A stretch of DNA of 64,000 nt from Pseudomonadota bacterium (lineage in GTDB: Bacteria; Pseudomonadota; Alphaproteobacteria; Acetobacterales; Acetobacteraceae), in the NCBI GenBank assembly GCA_021818505.1, contig JAKADX010000001.1, forward strand, positions 228,049 through 292,048, in the 5' to 3' direction. The position numbers and the translations under genes are program-made. Positions 24,607 to 33,436 of this stretch are shown one piece after another; positions within the stretch are counted from its first letter, which is position 1, and each line of letters begins with the position of its first letter. Below the pieces are notes generated by a model, which was given only the letters and a program-made list of their open reading frames with translations, was not told the origin of the DNA and made no database searches.

Positions 24607-26174
24607 TTCAGGATGAAGCCGGCACCCGCCGGCAGCGCGGCATCCCCTGCCGGCGTGCCGGCGCCAGCCACCTGGCGGCCGAACAGGATGCGGTCGAGAT
24701 CGGTTGCCGGCACGAAACCGTCCGTCGGCGCGTGCAGCAGCGCGGGGCTGGCAGCCGGATGCACGATGTAGGGGGTGACGATGATGACGAGTTCGCTCTC
24801 GCCGCGCTGGAACTGCGTGGATTTGAACAGCGCCCCGAGCACCGGCATCTCGCCCAGATACGGCAGCGCGTTGGTCAGGTCGGTGCTGGTGCGCTGCAAC
24901 AGGCCGGCGATCGCGAAGCTCTGGCCGCTGCCCAGCTCGATCGTGGTCTCCGCCCGGCGCACGGTCAGGGCCGGAATGGTGATCGACTGGTTCGGCCCGA
25001 TCGGCAGGCTGACCGCGCCGGCGGTGGACAGCTCGCTCACCTCGGGACGGATGCGCAGGTTCAGGCGGTTTGGCGCCAGCACGGTGGGCACCACAGCGAG
25101 GCTGACGCCGTACTGCTGGAACTGCACGGTGATCTGTGGCACGCCGCCCACGGCAGTGCCGCCGATCGGGATGGGAAACTCCCCGCCGGCCAGGAAGCTC
25201 GCTGTCTGGCCGGAGAGCGCGGTCAGGTTGGGTTCGGCGAGGATGGTGATGAGCTGGTCGGCGGCGAGCGCGTCGATGATGCCGTTCACGTCCCAGGTGC
25301 TCGACATGTACCCGGCGCCGAGCTGATCCACCACGGTGCCGTTCAGCGCCATCAGGCCGAGCGGCACCAGCGGACTGACCGCCCCGGCGGCCGCGGCGCC
25401 CACCGCCACCCCAAGCTGCCATGGCTTGCCGCTGCCCAGCGCCTGCCAGTTGAAGCCGAGCTGGCGCGTGATCTGCCGGTTGATCTCGGCAATGCGCACC
25501 CGCACGTTGACCTGCACGTTTCCCAGCACTTCCAGGTTGTCGAGCACGCCGCCCCTGTCGGTGAGATAGGCATGGGCGATCGCCTCGACCTGCAGCGCCG
25601 CGGCAGCCGTGGGCACGATGCCGTTCAGCACCACGGAGCCGCCGGTCGGCCGCACTTCGACCCCTCCTGCGCCCGGCACCGACTGGATGATCGCGGCATG
25701 GATGGCGGCGGCCGTGGCGGCGCTGACTTGCGCTGGACGGGGCGGCGCGGACGGCGGCGCCGCCACCGCCACTTGCGGTCCGCCGGGCGGGCGCGCGCCG
25801 TTGGCGCCTGGCGTCACCGTCACGTCGTATTCGGCGATCAGGGTGCCGGCCTCGGTGGTGGCGATGACCGTGGTGCGGCCCGGCGCCACGCCCATCAGGA
25901 ACAGGCTGGTCGGCGAGGCCGGCTGCACCCGCGCCACGGCCGGCTCCGCCGACATCATGGTGCCGGCCGCAAACGGAAGGCGAAGCAGCGTACCGGTGCC
26001 GGCCACCAGAGAAATCCGCAATGCCGACGCGGCCGGGGCTGCCACCGGGCCAGCCGGCACCGGTGCCGCTGTGGACGTGGGTGCGGGCGTCGGGACGGGC
26101 GGCGTCTGCGCCACAGCTGTGCCGACCGGCGCCAGCGCGAGCATCAGGGCCAGCGCGGCGGTGGGGATTTTCAT
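24603..26174 (-). CDS. cpaC: CpaC/RcpA outer-membrane secretin of the Flp pilus
   Basis: 523 aa. An N-terminal signal peptide (MKIPTAALALMLALAPVGTAVAQ) is followed by a Pro/Ala linker and the pilus/BON-like N-domain (SLFLMGVAPGRTTVIATTEAG; GSVVLNGIVPTAAAALQVEAIA). The secretin core has IAEINRQITRQLGFNWQALG, LITILAEPNLTALSGQTASFLAGGEFPIPI, VSLAVVPTVLAPNRLNLRIRPEVSELS and the C-terminal signature VPALTVRRAETTIELGSG-type region (here IPALTVRR..). It forms the outer-membrane channel of the Tad pilus. Four-base overlaps with cpaB upstream and cpaD downstream. Confidence 0.93.
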   Translation of the reverse strand: MKIPTAALALMLALAPVGTAVAQTPPVPTPAPTSTAAPVPAGPVAAPAASALRISLVAGTGTLLRLPFAAGTMMSAEPAVARVQPASPTSLFLMGVAPGRTTVIATTEAGTLIAEYDVTVTPGANGARPPGGPQVAVAAPPSAPPRPAQVSAATAAAIHAAIIQSVPGAGGVEVRPTGGSVVLNGIVPTAAAALQVEAIAHAYLTDRGGVLDNLEVLGNVQVNVRVRIAEINRQITRQLGFNWQALGSGKPWQLGVAVGAAAAGAVSPLVPLGLMALNGTVVDQLGAGYMSSTWDVNGIIDALAADQLITILAEPNLTALSGQTASFLAGGEFPIPIGGTAVGGVPQITVQFQQYGVSLAVVPTVLAPNRLNLRIRPEVSELSTAGAVSLPIGPNQSITIPALTVRRAETTIELGSGQSFAIAGLLQRTSTDLTNALPYLGEMPVLGALFKSTQFQRGESELVIIVTPYIVHPAASPALLHAPTDGFVPATDLDRILFGRQVAGAGTPAGDAALPAGAGFILK

Positions 26175-27019
26175 CGGAAGGTGACCTCGCTGCGCTGGCC
26201 GCCCTCGATCACCTGCACGCGCCCGGCCGCCGCCGGCACCGCACCGGCCAGCGCCGGCGACACGTCGCCGCCATAGACGGCGCGGCCGTCGAAGGGTGCC
26301 GGCTGGGCCGCGTCGGCGGCCGCGCGCATCGCCAGCGACAGCCGACCCAGCCGCTCGGCGACCGCCAGCCGCTCCGCCTGCGCCGCCGTCACCTGCAACG
26401 TGATCGTTCGGGCCGGCCGGCCGGCGACGTTGGCAGTGGCCGGCGCGCCCTGCACGATCTCCTGATCCACCGCGATCACGCGCACGTCACGCAGCACCGT
26501 CTCGCCCAGCACGCGCTGGCCGGGCGGCAGGCCTGCGGCATCCATCTGCTGCGTCAGGATCACGTCCACCCGGTCGCCCGGCCAGATCAGCCCGGCGACG
26601 CCCGAGACGGCATCGACACCGATCGAGAGTGCCCGGCTGCCCGGCGCCAGCACCGCGGCGAGGAAGCCGCGGTCGCGCGGGCGCAGGATGTCGCCCGGGG
26701 TGATCGCCGCACCGGCATCGAGATAGCGGCGGATCAGCGCGCCGCGCAGGGACGCGCGCGCGGCCGGCGTGTCGATGATGGCCGCGGCCGGCACGTCCGA
26801 GGAAACCGCCGTCCTGACGGCATAGTCTTCCTCGCGCGCCAGCGTGCCGGCCGGCAGGGCGTGGGCCGCAGTGAGGTAGCTGAGCATCAGCGGCGGAGGC
26901 GACGCGGCCGGAGCGGCGGCGGACGGGGGATGCACCGGCAGGATGAGCCGCCAGGCCATCGCGCCCAGCGCGAGGACGGTTGTCAGGATCAACGCGACGA
27001 CGACCAGGCGCAGCGACAT
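26171..27019 (-). CDS. cpaB: CpaB/RcpC Flp pilus assembly protein
   Basis: 282 aa. One N-terminal transmembrane helix (LVVVALILTTVLALGAMAWRLIL) precedes a periplasmic SAF-like region (AAHALPAGTLAREEDYAVR; RYLDAGAAITPGDILRPRDRGF) and the CpaB family block SIGVDAVSGVAGLIWPGDRVDVILTQ, then TVLRDVRVIAVDQ and ITLQVTAAQAERLAVAERLGRLSLA. The protein is thought to link the inner-membrane platform to the CpaC secretin. Starts four bases after the cpaA stop on the minus strand and overlaps cpaC by four bases. Confidence 0.92.
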   Translation of the reverse strand: MSLRLVVVALILTTVLALGAMAWRLILPVHPPSAAAPAASPPPLMLSYLTAAHALPAGTLAREEDYAVRTAVSSDVPAAAIIDTPAARASLRGALIRRYLDAGAAITPGDILRPRDRGFLAAVLAPGSRALSIGVDAVSGVAGLIWPGDRVDVILTQQMDAAGLPPGQRVLGETVLRDVRVIAVDQEIVQGAPATANVAGRPARTITLQVTAAQAERLAVAERLGRLSLAMRAAADAAQPAPFDGRAVYGGDVSPALAGAVPAAAGRVQVIEGGQRSEVTFR

Positions 27020-27023
27020 CGCC

Positions 27024-27533
27024 TCAGCCTCCGGCTGCGGTCAGGAGCGCCCAGGCGCCCCCGCAGGCGATGGCGATGCCGTAGGGCAGCGGCGCGCGGC
27101 GGGTGATACGCCAGCGTTCGGCGCGCCAGACGCGCCGCAGCAGACCTGCCGGTCGCGGCGGATGCCGCGGACGCCGGGGCAATGCCCGCAGCGCGAGGTG
27201 CAGCGCCGCGAGCACTCCGCCGGCGATGCCGGTCGCCACCAGGAACAGCGGCACCGCCGCCGGCGGCAGCCCCACAGTAAGGCCGGCCGCAAGCTTCACG
27301 TCCCCGCCGCCGAGCCAGCCGCGCGCATGCAGCGCCGCCAATGCGCTGAACAGCAGCGTGGCGAGCAGCAGCGAGGCGCCCGCGCCCGCGATGCCGCCGC
27401 CGCGCAGGCGCACGACGAGGCCGGTCAGCAGCAGCACCGCCGGCAGCGCGTCGGGGATCATGCGGCTGCCCAGATCGCGCCACGCGGCGACGGCCAGGAC
27501 AGCGAGTGCCGGCAGGGCGAAGGCGGTCCCCAT
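27024..27533 (-). CDS. cpaA: CpaA/TadV Flp prepilin peptidase (A24 family)
   Basis: 169 aa, the short form without the zinc/methylase domain. The two catalytic aspartates of A24 aspartyl proteases are in WRDLGSRMIPDALPA and GWLGGGDVKLAAGL. Multiple hydrophobic helices. ATG 27533 (MGTAFALPALAVLAV) is preferred because the longer frame upstream to 27641 is charged and shows no membrane character. It cleaves the leader of the Flp pilin encoded 111 bases upstream. A second, long-form prepilin peptidase is encoded at 28270. Confidence 0.85.
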   Translation of the reverse strand: MGTAFALPALAVLAVAAWRDLGSRMIPDALPAVLLLTGLVVRLRGGGIAGAGASLLLATLLFSALAALHARGWLGGGDVKLAAGLTVGLPPAAVPLFLVATGIAGGVLAALHLALRALPRRPRHPPRPAGLLRRVWRAERWRITRRAPLPYGIAIACGGAWALLTAAGG

Positions 27534-27644
27534 CGGGCCCCTCCGTGGCGCAAGGATGAAAGACGGCGGCGCTTCGCAGGCGCGGCCGACCCGGCGACCG
27601 TTGCGGGCCGGCGCGACCGCGCCTGCGAACACGGCCTGCAACGC

Positions 27645-27821
27645 CTAGAGGCTGCTGCCGATGGTGGTGAACAGCGTGGTGAGCTTGCCGCCGAGCGTGA
27701 CCGCGGCCGTTGCCACCGCCAGCACGATGCCGACCGCGAGCGCGCCGTATTCCAGTGCCGACACCCCTTTGCGGTCCTTGAGGGCAGCAACGAGCAGCCG
27801 ACCGAGTACTGAGATCATCAT
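27645..27821 (-). CDS. flp: Flp-family type IVb pilin
   Basis: 58 aa, typical for Flp pilins. A short basic leader MMISVLGRLLVAALKDRKG is followed by the processing and Flp motif VSALEYGALAVGIVLAV, with Glu at +5 and Tyr at +6 after the predicted cleavage at G/V, and then a single hydrophobic helix. The start at 27821 follows AGGAG by seven bases; the longer frame lacks these features. First gene of the Tad operon, so its promoter should lie in 27822-28269. Confidence 0.92.
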   Translation of the reverse strand: MMISVLGRLLVAALKDRKGVSALEYGALAVGIVLAVATAAVTLGGKLTTLFTTIGSSL

Positions 27822-28269
27822 CGAACCTCTCCTGTGCTGTGCGCGCGGGAAACCATTCCCGTGAGCGGATACGAACAGGCCCCAATGCTGCTCTCTATTA
27901 GAGCGCGCTCTTCCTGTCCCGAACCAAAACGGTACGCAGGAGGCACAGTCCATTTCAAGCCGGAATAGATAAAGGAACAATTAATAACGCGGACCACTCG
28001 TAATTTTTCTGGTGACTGCGCGGAACTTTTGGGCTCTCGGCAAGACGGCCGGACTCCGTGCGCGGCCTCAGACACGCCTCATCCGCTTCCCTCAGCCAGT
28101 CCGGGCATCGGCCTGGCCAGACCAGACGTGGCCATTTTAATTTGTGGTTAGCAATTCCATTACTTAGTCGCGATTCCGCGATGCCCGGCCCGCGCCGGGG
28201 CCGCCGCCTGCCTGAGTTGCGTCCGACCGGCGGCGCTGTACGGTCTTGGTCGCTTCGACCTGGACTCAC
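27822..28269. other. 448-bp intergenic region between divergent flp and gspO
   Basis: No coding frame supported. It is less GC-rich than the rest, with AT-rich tracts at about 27950-28015 and 28130-28165, and should hold the promoters of the Tad operon (minus) and gspO (plus). A small palindrome GAGCGCGCTC lies at about 27900-27909. No promoter could be assigned with confidence. Confidence 0.4.
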
Positions 28270-29019
28270 ATGATCACGATCACCCCCTGGCTGCCGCCGT
28301 TGCTGGCGGCACCGTTCGTCGGCAGCTTCCTTGGTGTCGTGATCGACCGGCTGCCGGAGGGAAGGCCGATCGTGCTGGCGCGGTCACAATGTGCCGCCTG
28401 CGGGCGCGCGCTGCGGCCGGCGGAACTGGTGCCGTTCGCGAGTTTCCTGCGCCAGCGCGGACGTTGCCGAGGCTGCGGCGCGCGCATTGGCTGGTTCGCC
28501 CCCTCGGTGGAAGCCGCGGCGCTGGCCATCGCCGCCTCGGCGGTGCTGTCCGGTGCGACCGGGCCGACGTTATGGGCGGGGTGCGCGCTGGGCTGGACGC
28601 TGCTGACGCTCGCCTGGATCGACTGGCGGCATTTCATCCTCCCCGACGTGCTGACGCTGCCGCTGCTGCTGGCCGGACTCGGCCTGGGCCTGGCGGAGGG
28701 ACGCGCGGCGGCGCTCGACGGCGCGCTAGGGGCGGCGCTGGGCTATGGCGGGCTGTGGCTGGTCGGGGCGCTGTACCGGCGTCTGCGCGGGCGCGATGGG
28801 CTTGGCGGGGGGGACGCGAAGCTGCTGGCGGCGGGCGGAGCCTGGCTCGGCGCGGCGGCGCTGCCCTGGGTTCTGCTCGGGGCTGCCGTCAGCGGACTTG
28901 CGATCGCGGCACTGACGCGGCGCCGGGGGCTGGCCCCGACGCTGGCGGTGCCGTTCGGGCCGCCGCTGGCGGCGGCGATCTGGCTGGTCTGGCTATGGCC
29001 CGGGCTGCTGCCCGGATAA
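28270..29019 (+). CDS. gspO: Type IV prepilin peptidase/N-methyltransferase (GspO/PulO class)
   Basis: 249 aa long-form A24 peptidase. N-terminal GSFLGVVIDRLPEG is followed by two Cys pairs (CAAC and CRGC, about residues 42-77) that bind zinc in the methyltransferase domain. The aspartates are in WIDWRHFILPDVLTLP and DGLGGGDAKLLAA. Eight or so hydrophobic segments. It would process and methylate the GspG-K pseudopilins encoded from 35819 to 39033. ATG 28270 is the first methionine with hydrophobic sequence directly after it. Ends at a strong hairpin shared with the convergent phosphoesterase gene. Confidence 0.92.
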   Translation: MITITPWLPPLLAAPFVGSFLGVVIDRLPEGRPIVLARSQCAACGRALRPAELVPFASFLRQRGRCRGCGARIGWFAPSVEAAALAIAASAVLSGATGPTLWAGCALGWTLLTLAWIDWRHFILPDVLTLPLLLAGLGLGLAEGRAAALDGALGAALGYGGLWLVGALYRRLRGRDGLGGGDAKLLAAGGAWLGAAALPWVLLGAAVSGLAIAALTRRRGLAPTLAVPFGPPLAAAIWLVWLWPGLLPG

Positions 29020-29024
29020 GGCAA

Positions 29025-29054
29025 GCCGGCGGGACGTGAATGCGTCCCGCCGGC
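29025..29054. terminator. Bidirectional hairpin between gspO and the phosphoesterase gene
   Basis: Perfect 12-bp inverted repeat GCCGGCGGGACG / CGTCCCGCCGGC with loop TGAATG, five bases after the gspO stop and 26 bases beyond the end of the convergent gene. There is no long T run on either strand, so termination strength is uncertain. Confidence 0.65.
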
Positions 29055-29080
29055 CCGATCAGTCGAAGCCTGGTCGCAGA

Positions 29081-31102
29081 TCAGTTCTGCGCGTGGTCGT
29101 GGCGGTCGCCCCGATCCGCGTGGTCGCGGTGATCGCCCCGATCGCCCTGGTCGGCGCCGTGGAAGTCAAACATGCCCATCATGTCGGTGATCGCTGGCCC
29201 GTTGACCGGCACGTAGGGGTTAGCGTCGGTCGCCCTCGGGTTCGGCAGGTTGTCACGGCTGCGATTGGTGATCGGGCCGAGCTTCCAGTTCGCCTCGACG
29301 AACTTCAGGAACGACACGTGGTCGCCGTAGTCGTGGTTCACGCGGCCGCCGCGCGAGAACGGCGAGACCACCAGCAGTGGGATGCGGGTGCCGTCACCGA
29401 AATAGTCGAGCGGCTGGATGTAGCCGGAGTCGTAGTAGCCACCACCTTCATCCGACACGATCATTACCGCCGTGCTGGCCCAAAGCTTCGGGTTCGCCTG
29501 CAGCGTGTCGATGGTCTTGTGGACGAACGACTCGAAGATATCGAACTTGGAGGAGGTGGGATGACCGTCATTCAGCCCGCCCGGCTTCAGGATCGACACC
29601 GCCGGCAGCGTGCCGTCCGCGACGTCGTTGTAGAAGTCGGCACTGTCGCGGATATGCTCCTCGCGCACCGCGGTGTTGGCCATGATCGAGGTCGAATACT
29701 GGAACGGGTTGCAGACGTTGCAGTAAGGGTTGGCGCCGCTGTTCGGATTCTGGACGTAATCGTTCCAGCCCTCGCCGTAGTAGCGCCAGGAGATCTTCGC
29801 GGCAATGAGCTCGTCGCCGATGTTGCGCAATGTGGATGGCGGGACGACGAACGTGTCCGTCGTGTCCACCGTGCCGTTGCCGAAGTAGCCCGCGGAGTAG
29901 TTGTTCAGCAGATAATAGTGACCCGGTTCGCAGTTTGGCCTGATGTGCATCGCGCTGAGGTAGTTGACGATCGCCGCCACACCCGGCTGTGCGGCGTCGG
30001 CGCACGCGGTGTAGCTGCCGCCGGCGTAGCCGTCTTCCGTGTAGTAGTTATTGGTGCCGGGCTGCGGGTTCGGGTTCTCGATCTGATTCGCCGGAGGCAC
30101 GGCGGCATTGCCGTTGCCGTCGCTGTACCAGATCGCATCGCCGGTACCGATCGCGATGTGGTTGGCAGTGGTGCCGCCCATGATCGCCTGATGGTAATTA
30201 TCGGCCAGGGTGTACTCGTCGGCAAGCTGCTTGAAGTACGGCATGTCGCCGCGGTTGACGTTATAGAACCCCATCGCGGTCGAGCCCTCGCCGGTGCTCG
30301 TCACGCTGGTAGGCGGCGGCGTCAGCTTGATGCCGTCAATGTTGCTGTTGCCGGCGCCGATCGTCACTTCGACCCACGGGAACAGGTCGTTGAGGCAGCC
30401 GCTCGGGTTGGCCTTGGTGGCGTGCGCGACGGAGCAGTCCGTCTCCTGCCACATCTGGTAGAAGCGATGCACCGGGCTGGCCGCGTAGTCGTCATACGTC
30501 ATCTGATAGCCGGTCAGCGGATACGGCCCGTTCGCCGGCGCAGCGGCGTTCGCGATGCGGGTGTCGATCGCGTGCTTGGGCAGACCCGATGCGCCGGTGG
30601 TCAGTTCCACCAGATCCTTGGTCAGCACACCGTAGTCGGCATTGGTGGCGGCTTGCAGGGTCGCGAACGGCGGCGGGTTGGTATCGCTCGCGACCGTCGG
30701 CGTGCTGCCCGTCATCGCCGGCGGCAGATTGGTATAAGGGGTGGTGGTCTGCGGATTGATCGAATAGGTGGCGCCGTTACCACCCATCAGGCTGGCTTGC
30801 ATCTGCGTCGCCATGCCGAAATTCGGCCCCGGCGTGCCGTCGGCGTTCACGATGCCCTTCGACAGAAGGTTGGCGATCGTTTGGCCCGCGCGCGGCTTGT
30901 AGAGGCCGAACACGTGGTCGAACGAACGATTCTCGCCGATGATGTAGATGACGTGCTTGATCGGCGTGGCCGTGTTGCCGTCGTTCGGCGCCAGCGTCGC
31001 GGCGCTCGCCGGCGCGGCCACTTGCGCGGCCATCGCTGCGAGCGACACACAGGCGCGCAGCATGAGTTTCATGCGCCGGTTCGGCGCGTGATGCGTGTTC
31101 AC
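29081..31102 (-). CDS. Secreted phosphoesterase (phospholipase C / acid phosphatase AcpA family)
   Basis: 673 aa. An N-terminal signal peptide (LMLRACVSLAAMAAQVAAPASA) precedes the alkaline-phosphatase-like phosphoesterase domain. Its opening motif IKHVIYIIGENRSFDHVFGLY carries the metal-binding Glu-Asn. Later motifs are QAIMGGTTANHIAIGTGDA, VMIVSDEGGGYYDSGYI, RIPLLVVSPFSRGGRVNHDYGDHVSFLKFVE. Members hydrolyse phospholipids or phosphomonoesters outside the cell. The last 25 residues are an unusual Asp/His/Arg-rich tail (DQGDRGDHRDHADRGDRHDH). GTG 31102 has AGGGAAG upstream; ATG 31072 is an alternative. It lies beside type II secretion genes, whose cargo it may be. Confidence 0.9.
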   Translation of the reverse strand: MNTHHAPNRRMKLMLRACVSLAAMAAQVAAPASAATLAPNDGNTATPIKHVIYIIGENRSFDHVFGLYKPRAGQTIANLLSKGIVNADGTPGPNFGMATQMQASLMGGNGATYSINPQTTTPYTNLPPAMTGSTPTVASDTNPPPFATLQAATNADYGVLTKDLVELTTGASGLPKHAIDTRIANAAAPANGPYPLTGYQMTYDDYAASPVHRFYQMWQETDCSVAHATKANPSGCLNDLFPWVEVTIGAGNSNIDGIKLTPPPTSVTSTGEGSTAMGFYNVNRGDMPYFKQLADEYTLADNYHQAIMGGTTANHIAIGTGDAIWYSDGNGNAAVPPANQIENPNPQPGTNNYYTEDGYAGGSYTACADAAQPGVAAIVNYLSAMHIRPNCEPGHYYLLNNYSAGYFGNGTVDTTDTFVVPPSTLRNIGDELIAAKISWRYYGEGWNDYVQNPNSGANPYCNVCNPFQYSTSIMANTAVREEHIRDSADFYNDVADGTLPAVSILKPGGLNDGHPTSSKFDIFESFVHKTIDTLQANPKLWASTAVMIVSDEGGGYYDSGYIQPLDYFGDGTRIPLLVVSPFSRGGRVNHDYGDHVSFLKFVEANWKLGPITNRSRDNLPNPRATDANPYVPVNGPAITDMMGMFDFHGADQGDRGDHRDHADRGDRHDHAQN

Positions 31103-31362
31103 GGGGCTTCCCTCACTTTCGGTTGCACGATGCGCAACGCGCCGCCTTTCCCATGTCCGCGCACGGTCTTCATTGGCGGCACCGTTGCAGTGCCGTGAAA
31201 TCTTGCCGCGGTTGCGTTCCCGCATCGCCAAAAGCGCGATTGCAACGCATGTGAATTTTCCATGTCGCGCGGGAAACGCGGGTCCTGCGCGACCTTGCGC
31301 AGTCGAAATGCGTGCCCGCGCCGGATATGATCGCACGGTCGGATACGGGCGTGGGAATTCGC

Positions 31363-32361
31363 ATGATCGGTGCCTTCGCGGCGTGGTGGCTGCGGCAGAT
31401 GCGCGACGTGCTGCCCGTGCGCCTGCGCCGCAGCCGGGCGGTGGACGCGCTGATCGTGGCGGCCGAACCGGCGGGCCTGGCGCTGATCCGCCGACGACGC
31501 GGACAGGAAGGCCGGCTTGGCACGCTGCCAGCCGATGGCGGCGCCGCCGCGCTGCGCCGACTGCTGCCGCGCGGCACAGCCCGGCGCGTGGTGCTGCGCA
31601 GTGAAACGCGGCTGCTGCAACGCGACGTGACGCTGCCGCTGGCCGCCGCGCCCGCCATCGGCCGCGTGCTGCACTATGAGATGGACCGGCTGACGCCGTT
31701 CCGGGGCGAGGACGTGGTCTGCGACTGGACTTCGGTGCGGCATGATGCGGCGAAGGGTGAAGTGCACCTGCGTATGTGGTTGCTGCCGCGCGCAACACTG
31801 CAGCCGGCGCTGGAGGCACTCGCGGAGCTGCGGCTCCCGGTCGCGTGCGTCGAAGCGGCGACGCCGGATGGTCAGGTTCGCACCTTGCGGTTCGACCGTG
31901 CGGCGACGGCCACGCCCCCGGCGTTGCGGATCGGCGTTGCCGCCTGCGCCGCGCTGGCCGTGCTGGCGGCGGCCCTGCCCTTCGTGCGCCAGTCGCTGGC
32001 ATCTGCCGATGTGGAGGCCCGCATCGCGGCCCTGCGCCGGCCGGTGGCCGAGGTCGCCGCGCTGCGCCACGATGGCAGTGCGGGGGCCGACCTGTTTGCG
32101 GCGGAGCGGGTGCGGCTGGGTGATGCGCTGGCGGCGCTGGCCGCAGTGACCGACGCGCTGCCGGACGACACGTATCTCACCGAATTCGCACTGCGCCAGC
32201 GCCGGCTGCGGCTGGGCGGGCAATCGCTGGCGGCGGCGGCGTTGATCCCGCGACTCGCCGCTGACCGCCACCTCCGGAATCCGGCCTTCGCCGCGCCGGT
32301 CACGCGCAGCGACACCGGCCATGCCGACCTGTTCGCGATCCAGGCGGAACTGGCGCCCTGA
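31363..32361 (+). CDS. gspL: GspL/PilN-like type II secretion inner-membrane protein
   Basis: 332 aa from ATG 31363, which follows GGGAATTCGC; starts at 31327 or GTG 31312 are possible. The first 220 residues resemble the actin-like cytoplasmic domain of GspL (ALIVAAEPAGLALIRRR; YEMDRLTPFRGEDVVCDW). A transmembrane helix follows at about 220-240 (IGVAACAALAVLAAALPF), then a PilN-type periplasmic region (ALAALAAVTDALPDDTYLTEFALRQRRLRLGGQS). It links GspE to the inner-membrane platform. First of a plus-strand trio; the stop is one base before the gspM ATG. Confidence 0.82.
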   Translation: MIGAFAAWWLRQMRDVLPVRLRRSRAVDALIVAAEPAGLALIRRRRGQEGRLGTLPADGGAAALRRLLPRGTARRVVLRSETRLLQRDVTLPLAAAPAIGRVLHYEMDRLTPFRGEDVVCDWTSVRHDAAKGEVHLRMWLLPRATLQPALEALAELRLPVACVEAATPDGQVRTLRFDRAATATPPALRIGVAACAALAVLAAALPFVRQSLASADVEARIAALRRPVAEVAALRHDGSAGADLFAAERVRLGDALAALAAVTDALPDDTYLTEFALRQRRLRLGGQSLAAAALIPRLAADRHLRNPAFAAPVTRSDTGHADLFAIQAELAP

Positions 32362-32362
32362 C

Positions 32363-32917
32363 ATGATCCACTCCCTGCCGACCGGCCGCCGTGGCCAGAT
32401 GCTCGCCCTGGCGCTGACGCTTCTGGCGGCGCTGATTCTGTGGCGCGGCATCGCGGGACCGCTCGTCGATCTGTATGCCGCGCGCGCCGAGGCGTTGACA
32501 GCGCGGATGGCAATGGCGGCCCACATGCAGGCGATCGCGGCGCAACTGCCGGCGCTGCGCCGCGCTGCAGCGGGCACGGCGGCGCCGGCGCTGCTGGACG
32601 GTGCCACGGACGCGCTGGCGGCGGCGCGGTTGCAGGAACTGGTCGGTGGCCTCGCCGGCGCGGCGGGTCTGACGCCGACCAGTCTGGAGACGTTGCCGAG
32701 CGAGCAACGCGGCGCATTCCGGCGCGTCGGCATCCGCATCTCCCTGGCCGCGCCCTGGCCGCGCCTGGTCGGCCTGCTGGGTGCGATCGAACGGGTGCAC
32801 CCGCGAATGCTGCTCGACGACCTCGAACTGCGCGGTGTCCCGGCACGTAGCCATGAAGAGTCCGTGCCGGTGTCGGCCAGTTTCGCAATCTATGCGTTCC
32901 GGGAGGCGGGACGATGA
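32363..32917 (+). CDS. gspM: GspM-like type II secretion inner-membrane protein
   Basis: 184 aa. Short N-terminus, one transmembrane helix (MLALALTLLAALILWRGIAG), a helical stalk, and a small ferredoxin-like periplasmic domain (FRRVGIRISLAAPWPRLVGLLGAIERVHPRMLLDDLELRG), the layout of GspM. It partners GspL. ATG 32363 lies just after the gspL stop. The stop overlaps the next gene by ATGA. Call rests on topology and position more than on strong motifs. Confidence 0.8.
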   Translation: MIHSLPTGRRGQMLALALTLLAALILWRGIAGPLVDLYAARAEALTARMAMAAHMQAIAAQLPALRRAAAGTAAPALLDGATDALAAARLQELVGGLAGAAGLTPTSLETLPSEQRGAFRRVGIRISLAAPWPRLVGLLGAIERVHPRMLLDDLELRGVPARSHEESVPVSASFAIYAFREAGR

Positions 32918-33429
32918 AGACGGTTGCGCTGGCGGTACTGGGCCTGTCCGGGCTGGTCGGGCTGGAATGCGCCGGGTTGTTCGCCCCGGTGCCAATCGTG
33001 GCCGGCAGCGACGTCCCGGCTGCGTCACGTCAGGCAATGATCGCCGCCCCCGACGCGAGCGCCGGAATGCAGGCCACCCTGTTGCAGCGCCCGCTGTTCA
33101 GCCCCACGCGCCGCCCGCCCCCCGGCGCCGAGGCGGCCGGCTTGAGCGGACTTCCGCGCCTGGCCGGCGTGCTGGTCGCACCCGGTGACCGGCACGCGAT
33201 CTTTGCCGGCGGCCTTGTGGTCGCCGAAGGCGGCGCGGTCGGTCGCTACACGGTGCAGGCAATCGATGCCGGACAAGTGACGGTGCGCGGGCCGGAAGGA
33301 ACGCGGGTGCTGCGCCCCGCATTCGCATCCGCAAGGGCCGCAGCGAGCGCCGGCGGAGCCTGGCCGGTGGCACAACGCCCGGCGCAACCCGCCGTATCCA
33401 ATCCGCAGGCACTACACGAGCCGAAATAG
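32914..33429 (+). CDS. GspC/GspN-type type II secretion protein
   Basis: 171 aa. N-terminal hydrophobic segment (VALAVLGLSGLVGLECAGLF), then a linker with LLQRPLFSPTRRPPPGAE, which is the conserved block of the GspC homology region and its alphaproteobacterial GspN-like relatives. A small beta domain follows (LAGVLVAPGDRHAIFAGGLVVAEGGAVGRYTVQAIDAG). It has no PDZ domain, so it is a short form. It would connect the inner-membrane complex with the GspD secretin. It ends seven bases before the convergent gspD stop. Confidence 0.72.
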   Translation: MKTVALAVLGLSGLVGLECAGLFAPVPIVAGSDVPAASRQAMIAAPDASAGMQATLLQRPLFSPTRRPPPGAEAAGLSGLPRLAGVLVAPGDRHAIFAGGLVVAEGGAVGRYTVQAIDAGQVTVRGPEGTRVLRPAFASARAAASAGGAWPVAQRPAQPAVSNPQALHEPK

Positions 33430-33436
33430 CCGGGCG

